Assembly: GCF_900167125.1 (NCBI RefSeq) | Contig: NZ_FUYC01000013.1 | Location: forward strand, 1-63,780 | Length of the DNA: 63,780 nucleotides | From: Paucidesulfovibrio gracilis DSM 16080 | GTDB lineage: Bacteria; Desulfobacterota; Desulfovibrionia; Desulfovibrionales; Desulfovibrionaceae | Direction: 5' to 3' | In this document: positions 17,614 to 26,675 of the stretch, piece after piece | How positions within the stretch are numbered: position 1 is the stretch's first letter | Layout: each line of letters begins with the position of its first letter | Position numbers and translations under genes: made by a program | Notes under the pieces: model-generated | The model's database searches: none | Told to the model about the DNA's origin: nothing | The model's input: the letters and a program-made list of their open reading frames with translations, nothing else

Positions 17614-20600
17614 TCATGCACTGAGCAGTTCGGAAATGACGGAATTCAGTTGGTCTACTTCGACAGGTTTCGCCAGGTACCCATCCATGCCCGCCTTGAG
17701 GAAGTGTTCCTTGTCCCCGGACATGGCATACGCCGTAACGGCCACTATGGGTATGGAGGTTTTATCCTGTCCTGCCTTCCCTGACCGAATGGCCCTGGCC
17801 GCCTCAACACCATCCATTATGGGCATTTGTATGTCCATCAGGACAAGGTCATAGGCGCATTCGCTCAATTCCCGAATCGTCTCCGCCCCGTTTTCAACGG
17901 ATTTCACTTTGTACCCGGCTTTTCGGAGAATCGTCTGCAGCGCTTTCCTGTTCACCGTCTCGTCCTCGGCGATGAGGATTGATTGTGGACAAGGCTTGCA
18001 ATATTCCTTGGGTGCCGACGAGTCGATCTCGTATGAGTCCTCAGCATCGACCTTGAACGTCAGACAGAACGTAAACTCCGTTCCCTTGCCTCGTTCACTT
18101 GCAACGGAAACGCTGCCCCCCATCAATTCCACCAATTGGCGCACGATGGAGAGTCCAAGCCCTGCGCCCTGGTAGGCTCGCTTGTATCCTTCATCAGCCT
18201 GGGTAAATGGCTCGAAAAGCTGATCAAGCTTTTCTTGCTCAATGCCGATGCCCGTGTCGGATACGGAAAACAGGACGCGTTGGGTCTTTTCCGTTTTCTG
18301 GGGCAGCGGGTATGCTTCACACCGGATGGAGCCTGCGTCAGTGAATTTTACCGCATTTCCGATCACATTGTTCAACACCTGCTGAAGCCTGATCTGATCG
18401 CCAAGGAACTTTTTGGAAAGCGCGGGGTGAATGGCAAAATGGATCTCCACGCCTTTTTGTCCACACGCAGGACCAAACAACTGCTCTGCCAACGCAAACG
18501 TTTCTTGCAAATCGACAGTCGTTTCCACGACATTGAGTTTTCCAGCCTCGATCTTTGTTAAATCCAGGATGTCCCCTAAAAGATTCGTCAGCCGTTTGGC
18601 TGAATCCATTGCCAAGGAAACATACCCTTCCTGTTCAGCGTTTAAATGGGTCGCTTTGAGAAGTTGCTGCATTCCCATAATGCCATTCAGCGGGGTTCGC
18701 AGTTCATGACTCATGTTGGCAAGGAACATGGACTTGGCATGATTCGCCTGTTCAGCCTTGTGTTTTTCTTCCACCAATCCATGCTCATGCCGCGCCCTTT
18801 GGATTGCAAGGCCAAAAAACACGGAAATGTTCTTCATAAACTCTTGATCCGCACTGTCATAGTTGCCGCGTGCGTTGGCAACAGCCACCTGGCCAACCAG
18901 TTTGTCATTCAACAGCACCGGGTAGCTTAAAAAATTCTCAATCTCTATGTGTCCCTCTGGGACGCCCGTGGACCGGGCATCCTCCTTCAGATCGTTGACC
19001 AGGATTGGTTGCTTGTTTTCCAACACCCAGCCCCATAATCCCCCAAACTTCTCAAACACGATGCTCTTATCTGGAACATTGCAGACGTCCCAAATATCCC
19101 TTGTCATTGTATGACACACCAGATTCCCCGTGTTTTCATCAATAACGCCGGCATAGCCGAATTTGCTTCCGGTAATTCTCTTTGAAGCATCGAGAATTGC
19201 GATGGAAATTGCTTCGATTGTTGTGGGATTGAGCAGCATTGTCCCCAGGTTGGCAAGCTCGGATTCTATTTCCTGTTTTCTCAACAGCTCTGCAGCCCGG
19301 CGCTCTGCTTCCTCCTTGGCTTTGACGAGACCTTCCTGATAGGCCCGCTCTGCTGTGATGTCCCGAAACACACAATGCGTCTGGCGAAACGATCCATCCG
19401 GTTCCTTGCCTACTTTTCCCGTGAAGGAGACAAGAACGTACGCACCGTTTTTCTTCTTCATCTGAAATTCTACACCAAGGATTTCACCCACGGCTTTGAA
19501 TTTCGGAAAGTTTTCCCGAAAATGCCCTGCCCAATCCGGGTGAAGAAACTCTGCGAAATTTCTGCCGATCAACTCTTCCGGGGTATACCCCAGCGTTTGG
19601 CAGAACATTTTATTCACCGTGATGAAACGACCTTCGGCGTCCAATGACTGGTAGGGCATCGGCGCATCGTCAAACAACATACGAAACAGTTGTTCGCTTT
19701 CTTCGAGCCGTTGTTCGGCTTCTTTTTTTTCAGTGATGTCCGTATGAGCGCCCACGATCTTAACAGGCTTTCCAGCGTCATCCCGTAGAACGATTTTTCC
19801 CCTGGTAAAAATCCATTTGTAGGATCCGTCTTTGGTTTTGATCCTCAATTCAACGGCATACGTATCACTGGCTCCGTTGAGGTACGAACGAAATGCGTCG
19901 TCGAATATTTTCCGATCTTCCGGATGAATATTCTCATCGCAATAGCAACCGAACGAGGGAACCTCGTCCCTGGTGTACCCCAGCATACCGGCCCACCGCT
20001 CGGAACAATGAAATTCGCCAGTAGCGAGATTGTATTCCCATATTCCGTCATTGGTGGCTTCCAGCGCTTGCTGGAGTTTTTCCCTATTTTGAACCGCTTC
20101 CTGATGGATTGAATTCGTGGCCTCAACATTGGCAAGCCACAAATCCAGCTCGTTGCCCCCATTGTTCTCTGAAAAAAACACCTCCGGGGGAACAAAATAC
20201 ATATTGTGTTTGAATATCTTTGTTCCATACACCATCATGGGATGGGACTGCACCGCCGCCCTGAGGACTTTTTCCGAATATCTGTTCTTGTCGTACACGC
20301 ACAAGGACATGAACGGGAAATTGGGGAACAGTTCTTCATTGATTATGTTTTCATAGTAAATGATCTTGTCCTCAAGACCATTTCCTCCAAGACAGAATGT
20401 TGCCTCGCCCACGGCCCGTACATTATCGAAGCCTTTTCCAACAGCAGCTTCGGTAAGCCCTTTCCAGCCGTTCATGGTTTCATCGGGATTAAATCCATCT
20501 CCATGGGAATAATGCTGGTTCACATCAATAAGCGTCAGACGGCCCTCAGCAATCTTTTCCTGAGGCGATACATCAAGTTTTTCCAAATCCTGGAGTACCA

Positions 20601-20787
20601 GCTTGTGCGAATACGCATCCGTGGCCATGACACAGCAATCATTGGAGGTAAGTCCATCTGCAATGAATCTTGAAGCAACAAACCTATAGTCTTCAATATC
20701 CTCATACATCATGAGAATATGCTTCTGTTCCTTCATATAGATAAGAAATTCTTGTTTAAAGACACTGATGTCGGTCAAGTCTTTCAT
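17614..20787 (-). CDS. MEDS-PAS-PAS-GAF hybrid histidine kinase with receiver domain
   Basis: ATG 20787 is chosen (GGGGGCG five bases upstream); the frame is open to a TTG at 20826. The 1057-residue cytosolic protein has an N-terminal MEDS/DcmR-type sensory domain (about 12-180), two PAS domains with PAC motifs (about 240-490), a GAF domain (about 520-665), HisKA with phospho-acceptor His694 (SHELRTPLNG), an HATPase domain with N, G1 (DTGIGI) and G2 (GAGLGLSIVRQL) boxes, and a receiver domain with Asp985 and Lys1040. MEDS domains are thought to bind small hydrocarbon-type ligands or cofactors. No dedicated response regulator adjoins it, so output probably passes through a separate phosphotransfer protein. 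Confidence 0.92.
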   Translation of the reverse strand: MKDLTDISVFKQEFLIYMKEQKHILMMYEDIEDYRFVASRFIADGLTSNDCCVMATDAYSHKLVLQDLEKLDVSPQEKIAEGRLTLIDVNQHYSHGDGFNPDETMNGWKGLTEAAVGKGFDNVRAVGEATFCLGGNGLEDKIIYYENIINEELFPNFPFMSLCVYDKNRYSEKVLRAAVQSHPMMVYGTKIFKHNMYFVPPEVFFSENNGGNELDLWLANVEATNSIHQEAVQNREKLQQALEATNDGIWEYNLATGEFHCSERWAGMLGYTRDEVPSFGCYCDENIHPEDRKIFDDAFRSYLNGASDTYAVELRIKTKDGSYKWIFTRGKIVLRDDAGKPVKIVGAHTDITEKKEAEQRLEESEQLFRMLFDDAPMPYQSLDAEGRFITVNKMFCQTLGYTPEELIGRNFAEFLHPDWAGHFRENFPKFKAVGEILGVEFQMKKKNGAYVLVSFTGKVGKEPDGSFRQTHCVFRDITAERAYQEGLVKAKEEAERRAAELLRKQEIESELANLGTMLLNPTTIEAISIAILDASKRITGSKFGYAGVIDENTGNLVCHTMTRDIWDVCNVPDKSIVFEKFGGLWGWVLENKQPILVNDLKEDARSTGVPEGHIEIENFLSYPVLLNDKLVGQVAVANARGNYDSADQEFMKNISVFFGLAIQRARHEHGLVEEKHKAEQANHAKSMFLANMSHELRTPLNGIMGMQQLLKATHLNAEQEGYVSLAMDSAKRLTNLLGDILDLTKIEAGKLNVVETTVDLQETFALAEQLFGPACGQKGVEIHFAIHPALSKKFLGDQIRLQQVLNNVIGNAVKFTDAGSIRCEAYPLPQKTEKTQRVLFSVSDTGIGIEQEKLDQLFEPFTQADEGYKRAYQGAGLGLSIVRQLVELMGGSVSVASERGKGTEFTFCLTFKVDAEDSYEIDSSAPKEYCKPCPQSILIAEDETVNRKALQTILRKAGYKVKSVENGAETIRELSECAYDLVLMDIQMPIMDGVEAARAIRSGKAGQDKTSIPIVAVTAYAMSGDKEHFLKAGMDGYLAKPVEVDQLNSVISELLSA

Positions 20788-21270
20788 TGCTTCGCCCCCG
20801 CGATTCTGACATTCGGTCTTTTTCAATAGCAGTATAACAGATTTATAGAGAAAAAAATACGTCTATTGCATGACTCATTATATCAAGAGATTGAAACTAT
20901 TTCGGGCGTCTCTGGGTCAGATTGGATTCGAGGGGATGGTCCAGGGGAGGAAATTCCGTCAAAACATCTTCGGCCGTTGCTCCCCTTTTCAGGCCCGGCT
21001 TGTTTTCGTGATCATGTATAGCAGGCTGTTGAAAAGCCCTACGATTGCTGCATCATGTCAAAAAGTATTCCATATATAGAGAGTACGTTTCGAGCCTCGC
21101 CCCCCCTCACAGCCTGCACACGCTTATTGTACACAGCCTGCAATATATTTCTTTTCTCCCGCGTGAAGAAAGAAACCACGCCCTCGGGTTGTCTCAGCCT
21201 ATCCAGCACTCCCTAACATTCCGAAGATCCATGCTCGCCCTCTGTGGGTATGTGAGCGACCGCAAACCCC
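20788..21270. other. Intergenic region with a dispersed-repeat fragment
   Basis: No gene was found in this 483-base, comparatively AT-rich stretch. At 21017-21054 is a sequence beginning TATAGCAGGCTGTTGAAAA that resembles the region after the MerR-like gene at 30570-30602 in inverted orientation. An AT-rich segment at 20827-20870 probably holds the promoter of the hybrid kinase. Confidence 0.45.
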
Positions 21271-22644
21271 TTAGGATTCGCCTTCCCCGGCACTGAAATG
21301 GGGGATCCCGTTCACGGTTCCGCTAGCGCAGGCATAAAGTTCCTGGCCCGTGCTTTCCAACACCGCATGCCAGAAATCAGACCGCACATTCACGGTCTTG
21401 CGCTTGCGCGTGACCAGGTGCAACGGGAGATGTACGTAGCGGGATTGCAGTTGCGAAACCACCATGGCGGTTTTCCCGGCCATGGCCGCGTGGACGGCAT
21501 GCTGACCCAAAAAGCCGCAATAGACCCGATCATTGGCATTGGCCGGAACCGACCGGATAATGTAGCTTGGGTCGATAAACTTCAACGGCACTTTTTTGCC
21601 CCGTTCGCCGAAATAGTCCTTGATGCGCTGCTTCAGCAATGCGCAGATATCGCAGAGCACCGGATTGCCGGAGGCATCGGTCTGATTGGAGGACCGGCAA
21701 TATTCCTGGCCTGCTCCCTCCGCGCAGACGATCACGGCATGCCGGCGCGATTCCAAACGCCGCTCCAGGTTGGCAAGCAGTCCGTCGGGACCGTCCAGGT
21801 CGAACGGGCATTCCGGAATGAGCACGTAATTCACTTCCTTGAGGGCAAGGGCCGCCTGCCCCGCGATGAACCCGGACTCGCGGCCCATGACCTTGACCAG
21901 CCCGACACCCAGGTCCACGCCCGTGGCCTCCACATGCGCGCATTGGATGGCCTCGGTCGCCTTTTCCACGGCCGTATCGAACCCGAACGAGCGGGTTACA
22001 AAGCTGATATCGTTATCAATGGTTTTGGGTACGCCAATGACTGCGATCTTCAGACGACGATCATTGATCTCGCTGACAATGCTCTGGGCCGCACGCATGG
22101 TGCCGTCGCCGCCGATGATGAACAGGCAGTTGATATTCCGGCGCTCAAGGGTATCTACTATTTTGGAGGGATCCTGCGGCCCGCGGGACGATCCAAGGAC
22201 GGTTCCGCCAAATTGGTGAATATTGGCGACGGATTCGGGCGTCAATTCACGGACTTCGTGTCCATACTCCGGGATAAACCCCTGCAGTCCAAAAGGAATG
22301 CCCACCACGGACTGGACGGTATAGTTGTGATGAGCCTCCAGGACAATGGCGCGGATCACGTCATTGATGCCAGGACACAGCCCGCCGCAGGTAACAATGG
22401 CACAGCGGGTCTTGGACGGGTCAAAGTACAATTTTTCCCGCGGCCCGGCCTTTTCCATGGTGATGGGTCGGCCCGGTTCCTGTTCGGGCAGCTCATCATC
22501 CAAATCCTCATCCGTGAGATTGATCCAATACTCTTCACAGGCTCCCACAAAACGGCAGTACCCCACGCGGTTCGTGACCTTTGCCGTACCAAGGGTTGGG
22601 ATGGCCGTATCCAGCTGCGGATTGTTGCTCGGCGTAGCACTCAT
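21271..22644 (-). CDS. ATP-dependent 6-phosphofructokinase (long, plant/trypanosome-like group)
   Basis: ATG 22644 has AAGGAG ten bases upstream. The 457-residue enzyme phosphorylates fructose 6-phosphate in glycolysis. The first ~80 residues precede the PFK core, which has TCGGLCPGINDVIR, GGDGT and PKTIDND, and GRESGFIAG. The Gly in GGDGT points to ATP as donor, whereas the Lys in PKTIDND is usual in pyrophosphate enzymes; this combination is known from group III ATP-PFKs of plants and trypanosomes. An in-frame extension upstream to 22749 lacks support. The heptose kinase gene upstream is separated by a terminator. Confidence 0.9.
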   Translation of the reverse strand: MSATPSNNPQLDTAIPTLGTAKVTNRVGYCRFVGACEEYWINLTDEDLDDELPEQEPGRPITMEKAGPREKLYFDPSKTRCAIVTCGGLCPGINDVIRAIVLEAHHNYTVQSVVGIPFGLQGFIPEYGHEVRELTPESVANIHQFGGTVLGSSRGPQDPSKIVDTLERRNINCLFIIGGDGTMRAAQSIVSEINDRRLKIAVIGVPKTIDNDISFVTRSFGFDTAVEKATEAIQCAHVEATGVDLGVGLVKVMGRESGFIAGQAALALKEVNYVLIPECPFDLDGPDGLLANLERRLESRRHAVIVCAEGAGQEYCRSSNQTDASGNPVLCDICALLKQRIKDYFGERGKKVPLKFIDPSYIIRSVPANANDRVYCGFLGQHAVHAAMAGKTAMVVSQLQSRYVHLPLHLVTRKRKTVNVRSDFWHAVLESTGQELYACASGTVNGIPHFSAGEGES

Positions 22645-22750
22645 ATGAATCAGACTCCTTGTGGCGCTGAATGCATGGTATGCCCGGTCCCTTGCGTTCG
22701 GGGTCCGGGATTCACTGTCCATGGTACGCCATGGCTGAACCAAGGGCAAA

Positions 22751-22774
22751 GAAAACCCCGGGAATTCCCGGGGT
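22751..22774 (-). terminator. Palindromic terminator downstream of the heptose kinase gene
   Basis: A perfect 20-bp palindrome (22755-22774, ACCCCGGGAATTCCCGGGGT) is followed on the minus strand by TTTC and further T-rich bases. It lies about 150 bp after the hldA-like stop and before the phosphofructokinase start, so it would separate the two transcripts. Confidence 0.65.
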
Positions 22775-22922
22775 GATCACGGTTCACTTTGGCGCGAAGG
22801 GATTTTGGGGCGTCCGAAGGTCGCCATACGGGAGCAGACTCACGGGATCATCATGAATCCGCAAATTTCCACAAATGGAACCGCAACCATCATCGACCTT
22901 TTTTGAATGTGAAATAATCCCA

Positions 22923-23924
22923 TTATTTCATCCAGGTGGTTACTTCAGGCTCCGGCAACGAACGCATGACGTCCACAATAGAATCCAGTGTCGCCACGGC
23001 AGCACCGACCTGCCCCACAACAATGCCGGCGGCATAGTTGGCCAGAATACTGGACGTGAGCAGGTCGTTACCGCTGGAAAGACTCAAAGCCAAGGTTGCG
23101 ATAACCGTGTCTCCGGCTCCTGTCACGTCGAAGACTTTCTGAGCGAATGTCGGAATGTGATACACTTCGTTACTTGATGTAAACAGCGCCATTCCCTTGC
23201 CGCCAAGGGTGATCAAAAGATGTTCGCAGTTCAGACGGCGGAAAAGCGCCTGACCAGCGGCGATGATCTCTTCCTGGCTTCCCACCGGCAAGTATGCACC
23301 TTCACTGGCTTCTTTGGCGTTGGGCGTGAGCAGATCAACCCCGTCATACAGATCATAGTTACGGGTCTTGGGATCAACCAAAACCAAGGGGCGCTCATCA
23401 CAGTCATTGAGCAGCTGATGCAAACTATCCATAAAGGCTCGGGACAACAACCCTTTCCCATAGTCAGAAAGGATGATCACCTTCTTGCCGGGCAATTCCC
23501 TGGCGATCATGGATAAAACGGCCTGATTGTCCGACTGGTCCAAGAAATCCGTACACTCGTGATCGACTCGGACGACCTGTTGATTATGTGCAATAATCCT
23601 GGTTTTTACCGTGGTCGGACGGTTGTTCATGCGGTGTACGCGCAGCTTGATGCCCGCTTGATCACAATGCCCGCAGACACAGGATGCGTGGTCATCATCG
23701 CCGGTCACGGCCACCAACGTAGGCATACCGCCGAGTGCCGCAATGTTTCGGGCCACATTGCCCGCCCCACCGAGAAGGTATTCCTCGCGGGAGACCGCCA
23801 CCACAGGCACGGGCGCTTCCGGAGAAATGCGCTCCACACTGCCCACAAGGTAATGATCCAGCATTAGATCACCGACGATGAGCACCTCGTGCCCGGCCAA
23901 ACGCTTCACTGCTTCGCTGTTCAC
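22923..23924 (-). CDS. hldA: D-glycero-beta-D-manno-heptose-7-phosphate kinase
   Basis: GTG 23924 is the start, with AAAGG about eleven bases upstream. The 333-residue protein is a PfkB/ribokinase-type kinase that makes heptose 1,7-bisphosphate for lipopolysaccharide inner core. Visible motifs are IVGDLMLDHYLVGSVERISPE (read in two parts), LGGAGNVARN, and the ATP-site DVTGAGDTV with its catalytic Asp. There is no C-terminal nucleotidyltransferase, so this is the separate HldA form and an HldC/HldB-type partner should be elsewhere. Its presence implies a heptose-containing LPS core. Confidence 0.92.
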   Translation of the reverse strand: MNSEAVKRLAGHEVLIVGDLMLDHYLVGSVERISPEAPVPVVAVSREEYLLGGAGNVARNIAALGGMPTLVAVTGDDDHASCVCGHCDQAGIKLRVHRMNNRPTTVKTRIIAHNQQVVRVDHECTDFLDQSDNQAVLSMIARELPGKKVIILSDYGKGLLSRAFMDSLHQLLNDCDERPLVLVDPKTRNYDLYDGVDLLTPNAKEASEGAYLPVGSQEEIIAAGQALFRRLNCEHLLITLGGKGMALFTSSNEVYHIPTFAQKVFDVTGAGDTVIATLALSLSSGNDLLTSSILANYAAGIVVGQVGAAVATLDSIVDVMRSLPEPEVTTWMK

Positions 23925-24075
23925 GCTTTTGCAACCTTTTTACGAATTGTATGCTGCTTCGTACAACCGCAGACACCACAATCCCCGCAAAAAATCATGA
24001 CCCCAAGGTGATAATTTCTTGGCGGCCATGATTCCTGATTTGATCAAACGGTGATTGGAGCCAAGATTTCCGACG

Positions 24076-24996
24076 TCATCCTTGTTCGCCACCAAGCATT
24101 TCCGCCAGGCGGCGTAAATCGTCCAATGAGGAGAACGGAAGCGTCAACTTGCCCTTTGAGGCCGTACCACTGACCGAGACTTTTCGACCCAAGGTTCGGC
24201 TGATCATGCTCTGCACCTCAGCCAGATCAGGGTCAACATCCTTTTTGCGCTTGCCCGCAGCACGTCGTGGAGCCTGATCCGCGGACTCTCCCTGGCCATG
24301 AGAAGGAAGCGTTCCGTGTTCCTTCCAGAATCCGGCTTCGGCTTCCGCCTGCCGCACCGACATACCCTGCTTAAGGATGCGAGCGTGCAATTCATTGGCT
24401 ACGGTTTCATCCGTCACCGACATGATTGCCCGGCCATGACCAGCCGTAATCCGACCCTGCCGGATGTCATTCTGCACTGGTTCGGGCAGGTTCAGCAACC
24501 GCATGGAGTTGGCCAGCGCGGACCGGCTCTTGCCCAGGCTCTTGGCCAACGCCTCCTGATTCACGCCAAACTGGTCCATGAGCTGACGATAGCCCAGCGC
24601 CTCTTCAATGGCGTTCAGGTCTTCTCGTTGCAAATTCTCGATCAAGGCGATGGCCAGGCTTTCCTGATCATCCATCTCCCGAACCAGGGCCGGAATCTCC
24701 CGCAAACCAGCCAGTTTGGAAGCTCGCAGGCGCCGTTCACCAGCCACAAGCTCGTACTGGTTATTCTCCAGGGGGCGCACCAAAATCGGCTGCAACACGC
24801 CCTGTGTTTTGATGCTGGCTGAGAGATCCGCCAACCCCTGTTCCGAAAATTCAATCCGGGGCTGATGCGGGTTGGGACAAATGGAAGCAATAGGCAATTG
24901 CCGCACTTCCGAAGGGTTCACGGGTTCATCTTTCTGCTGTGTACCGCCAAGCAAGGCGTCCAGGCCGCGCCCAAGTCCTCTGGAACCTGCAGACAT
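24076..24996 (-). CDS. parB: Chromosome partitioning protein ParB
   Basis: ATG 24996 is preferred over ATG 25002, which is too close to the GAGGAG site. The 306-residue CTP-dependent clamp has the N-terminal ParA-contact segment (SRGLGRGLDALLGG), the ParB/Srx domain (about 35-125) with GERRLRASKLAG and ENLQREDLN, the HTH parS-binding domain (NQEALAKSLGKSRSALANS) and a C-terminal dimer domain. It loads at parS and organises the origin region. Two parS sites lie 1.5 kb away, upstream of parA. Unlike in most chromosomes, an oppositely oriented gene separates it from parA. Confidence 0.96.
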   Translation of the reverse strand: MSAGSRGLGRGLDALLGGTQQKDEPVNPSEVRQLPIASICPNPHQPRIEFSEQGLADLSASIKTQGVLQPILVRPLENNQYELVAGERRLRASKLAGLREIPALVREMDDQESLAIALIENLQREDLNAIEEALGYRQLMDQFGVNQEALAKSLGKSRSALANSMRLLNLPEPVQNDIRQGRITAGHGRAIMSVTDETVANELHARILKQGMSVRQAEAEAGFWKEHGTLPSHGQGESADQAPRRAAGKRKKDVDPDLAEVQSMISRTLGRKVSVSGTASKGKLTLPFSSLDDLRRLAEMLGGEQG

Positions 24997-25092
24997 GGTC
25001 ATCTCCTCTTGATTCTATGCCACACCTAGCCCTTGCCGCCCATGGTGGAGCCGTATATATTGCCGCCACCAATCATCAAAGGAGCAAACTGC

Positions 25093-25521
25093 ATGAGCCA
25101 GGATCACGTTATTGAAATTTTCGACGCCGAGGGCAATAGTCTGGGCGCCATTATCGACGCCGAGGCATGGCCCGCCATTAAGCCGATACTTGCCCGCGAA
25201 TTCGGCTTGTTCTCCGACATCAAGCAGGAGCAGCGCCCCGAGCCGGTCGAAGATTGGGAGAACCTCCTGCAATATTGGGACTTCCCCTATCCGCCGGACT
25301 ACGATGTCCACTGCGAACAGTGCGGCGAGCGGACCGAAAATTGGTCCAAGGATGAGCCTCGCCGTTTTCGTCTCAGCGCCGCGAGTCTGTCCGGGCTTGT
25401 GACCTTCACTTGCGCCAATTGCCAGGCCCGCATCATTAAGAAACACTTCAAAGATGAAATCGTCAGCGAGACACACCCGTACAAGGACGATAAAGACCCC
25501 AACAAGGAAGCTCGCTACTAA
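25093..25521 (+). CDS. Zn-ribbon-like protein of unknown function between parA and parB
   Basis: ATG 25093 has AAAGGAG eight bases upstream. The 142-residue protein has an N-terminal acidic part (VIEIFDAEGN, DAEAWPAIKP), an aromatic middle (LLQYWDFPYPPDYDVH) and two CxxC pairs, CEQC and CANC, about 45 residues apart, which could form a zinc ribbon. It ends with a charged tail. No family is recognised. It lies on the opposite strand to parB and parA and so breaks the usual parAB operon. Its start region is about 95 bp from the parB start, divergently placed. Confidence 0.75.
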   Translation: MSQDHVIEIFDAEGNSLGAIIDAEAWPAIKPILAREFGLFSDIKQEQRPEPVEDWENLLQYWDFPYPPDYDVHCEQCGERTENWSKDEPRRFRLSAASLSGLVTFTCANCQARIIKKHFKDEIVSETHPYKDDKDPNKEARY

Positions 25522-25681
25522 CGTTTTTCACCCCTGCGCCCCGGGGCTTTTCTTCGGGGCGCGGTCTTATCCACGCCCCTTTCCTGCATCGCACCCTCTC
25601 ATGCCGCCAAGCCCCCGACGAACACGATCGGGGCCGTATCGACCCCGGGCCAGACAGCAGCGGCTCGACACAGCCGGAGCA

Positions 25682-26449
25682 TCACACGGTATGACTGTTT
25701 TCCACTTCTTGCGCCAACTGTAAATACGCCTCTGCGCCCTTGGACTTGATGTCATAGGTGATCACCGGTTTGCCAAAGCTCGGTGCTTCCGACAGGCGAA
25801 CGTTCCGGGGGACCACTGCTTCAAAAAGATGCTGCGGGAAAGCGCGTCGGACCTCGTTCTTCACCTGCCAGGAAAGGCGGTTGCGAGAGTCATACATGGT
25901 CAGCACCACGCCAAGCATGGCCAGATCCGGATTCAAACGCTTACGAACCAGCTCATACGTCATCAAGAGCTGGGCGATACCTTCCAGAGCATAGTACTCG
26001 CACTGGAGCGGCACTAGCAATTCCTTTGCCGCACAAAGCGCGTTCACAGTCAAGATTCCCAAGGAAGGCGGACAATCCAAAAGAATGTAGTCGTATTCCT
26101 CGTCCAGCGGCTGCACCAGATCCCGAACGTAATACTCACGTCCGATTTTATCGGCCAACTCCACTTCCGCACCAGCCATATCCGGGGTTCCGGGAAGCAA
26201 AGAGAGGTACGGCAACTCCGTTTTGCAGATGGCCTTGCGGACATTTTCCGGCGAAAAAAGACTTGTATAAATGTTGTCCCGCTGGTCGCTAGGATAAAAA
26301 CCCAAGCCGCTTGACGCGTTTCCCTGGGGGTCGCAATCCACCAACAGGACTTTCTTTTCCATGACAGACAAGCACGCCCCAAGGTTGACCGCTGTGGTCG
26401 TTTTTCCAACACCGCCCTTCTGGTTCGCCATGACAATAATCCTGGCCAC
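25682..26449 (-). CDS. parA: Chromosome partitioning ATPase ParA (Soj)
   Basis: GTG 26449 is selected: AGGGGGTG lies just upstream and the sequence then runs VARIIVMANQKGGVGKTTTA, the standard family start. The 255-residue protein has the deviant Walker A motif KGGVGKTT, switch I DCDPQGNASSG and Walker B-type ILLDCPPSLG. It binds DNA non-specifically and is released by ParB-parS to drive origin segregation. Two perfect parS sites lie 75-135 bp upstream. Confidence 0.96.
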   Translation of the reverse strand: MARIIVMANQKGGVGKTTTAVNLGACLSVMEKKVLLVDCDPQGNASSGLGFYPSDQRDNIYTSLFSPENVRKAICKTELPYLSLLPGTPDMAGAEVELADKIGREYYVRDLVQPLDEEYDYILLDCPPSLGILTVNALCAAKELLVPLQCEYYALEGIAQLLMTYELVRKRLNPDLAMLGVVLTMYDSRNRLSWQVKNEVRRAFPQHLFEAVVPRNVRLSEAPSFGKPVITYDIKSKGAEAYLQLAQEVENSHTV

Positions 26450-26522
26450 TTCAACACCCCCTGAAGATGAAATTTCAGCTGTTTCGCACGCCACCGACTG
26501 GAGCCAGACCCGCTTTTACACC

Positions 26523-26538
26523 TGTTTCACGTGAAACA
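26523..26538. promoter_or_regulatory. parS site 1
   Basis: This is a perfect match to the bacterial parS palindrome TGTTTCACGTGAAACA, where ParB loads on DNA. It lies upstream of parA. Confidence 0.97.
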
Positions 26539-26567
26539 AATCATGCAACAGATCGTCATACACGCTC

Positions 26568-26583
26568 TGTTTCACGTGAAACA
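26568..26583. promoter_or_regulatory. parS site 2
   Basis: This is a second perfect copy of the 16-bp parS palindrome, 45 bp from the first. A close pair beside parA marks the likely origin-proximal centromere. Confidence 0.97.
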
Positions 26584-26635
26584 GAGGCTTTCGCAGTGCA
26601 AAACAGGTAAAACGAATGGGAGAGGATTGCAATAG

Positions 26636-26661
26636 CGTGGAGGCGAAAAACCGCCTCCACG
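26636..26661. other. Strong hairpin downstream of the epimerase gene
   Basis: A 9-bp perfect stem (CGTGGAGGC with GCCTCCACG) surrounds an A-rich loop. No T-run follows on either strand, so it is probably a transcript-end or RNA-stabilising structure rather than a classical terminator. Confidence 0.5.
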
Positions 26662-26675
26662 ATCAAAAAAAGACG

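Noticed and set aside
22755-22774. 20-bp perfect palindrome considered as an operator
   Set aside because: T-rich sequence follows it on the minus strand and it lies after the heptose kinase gene, so a terminator explains it better.
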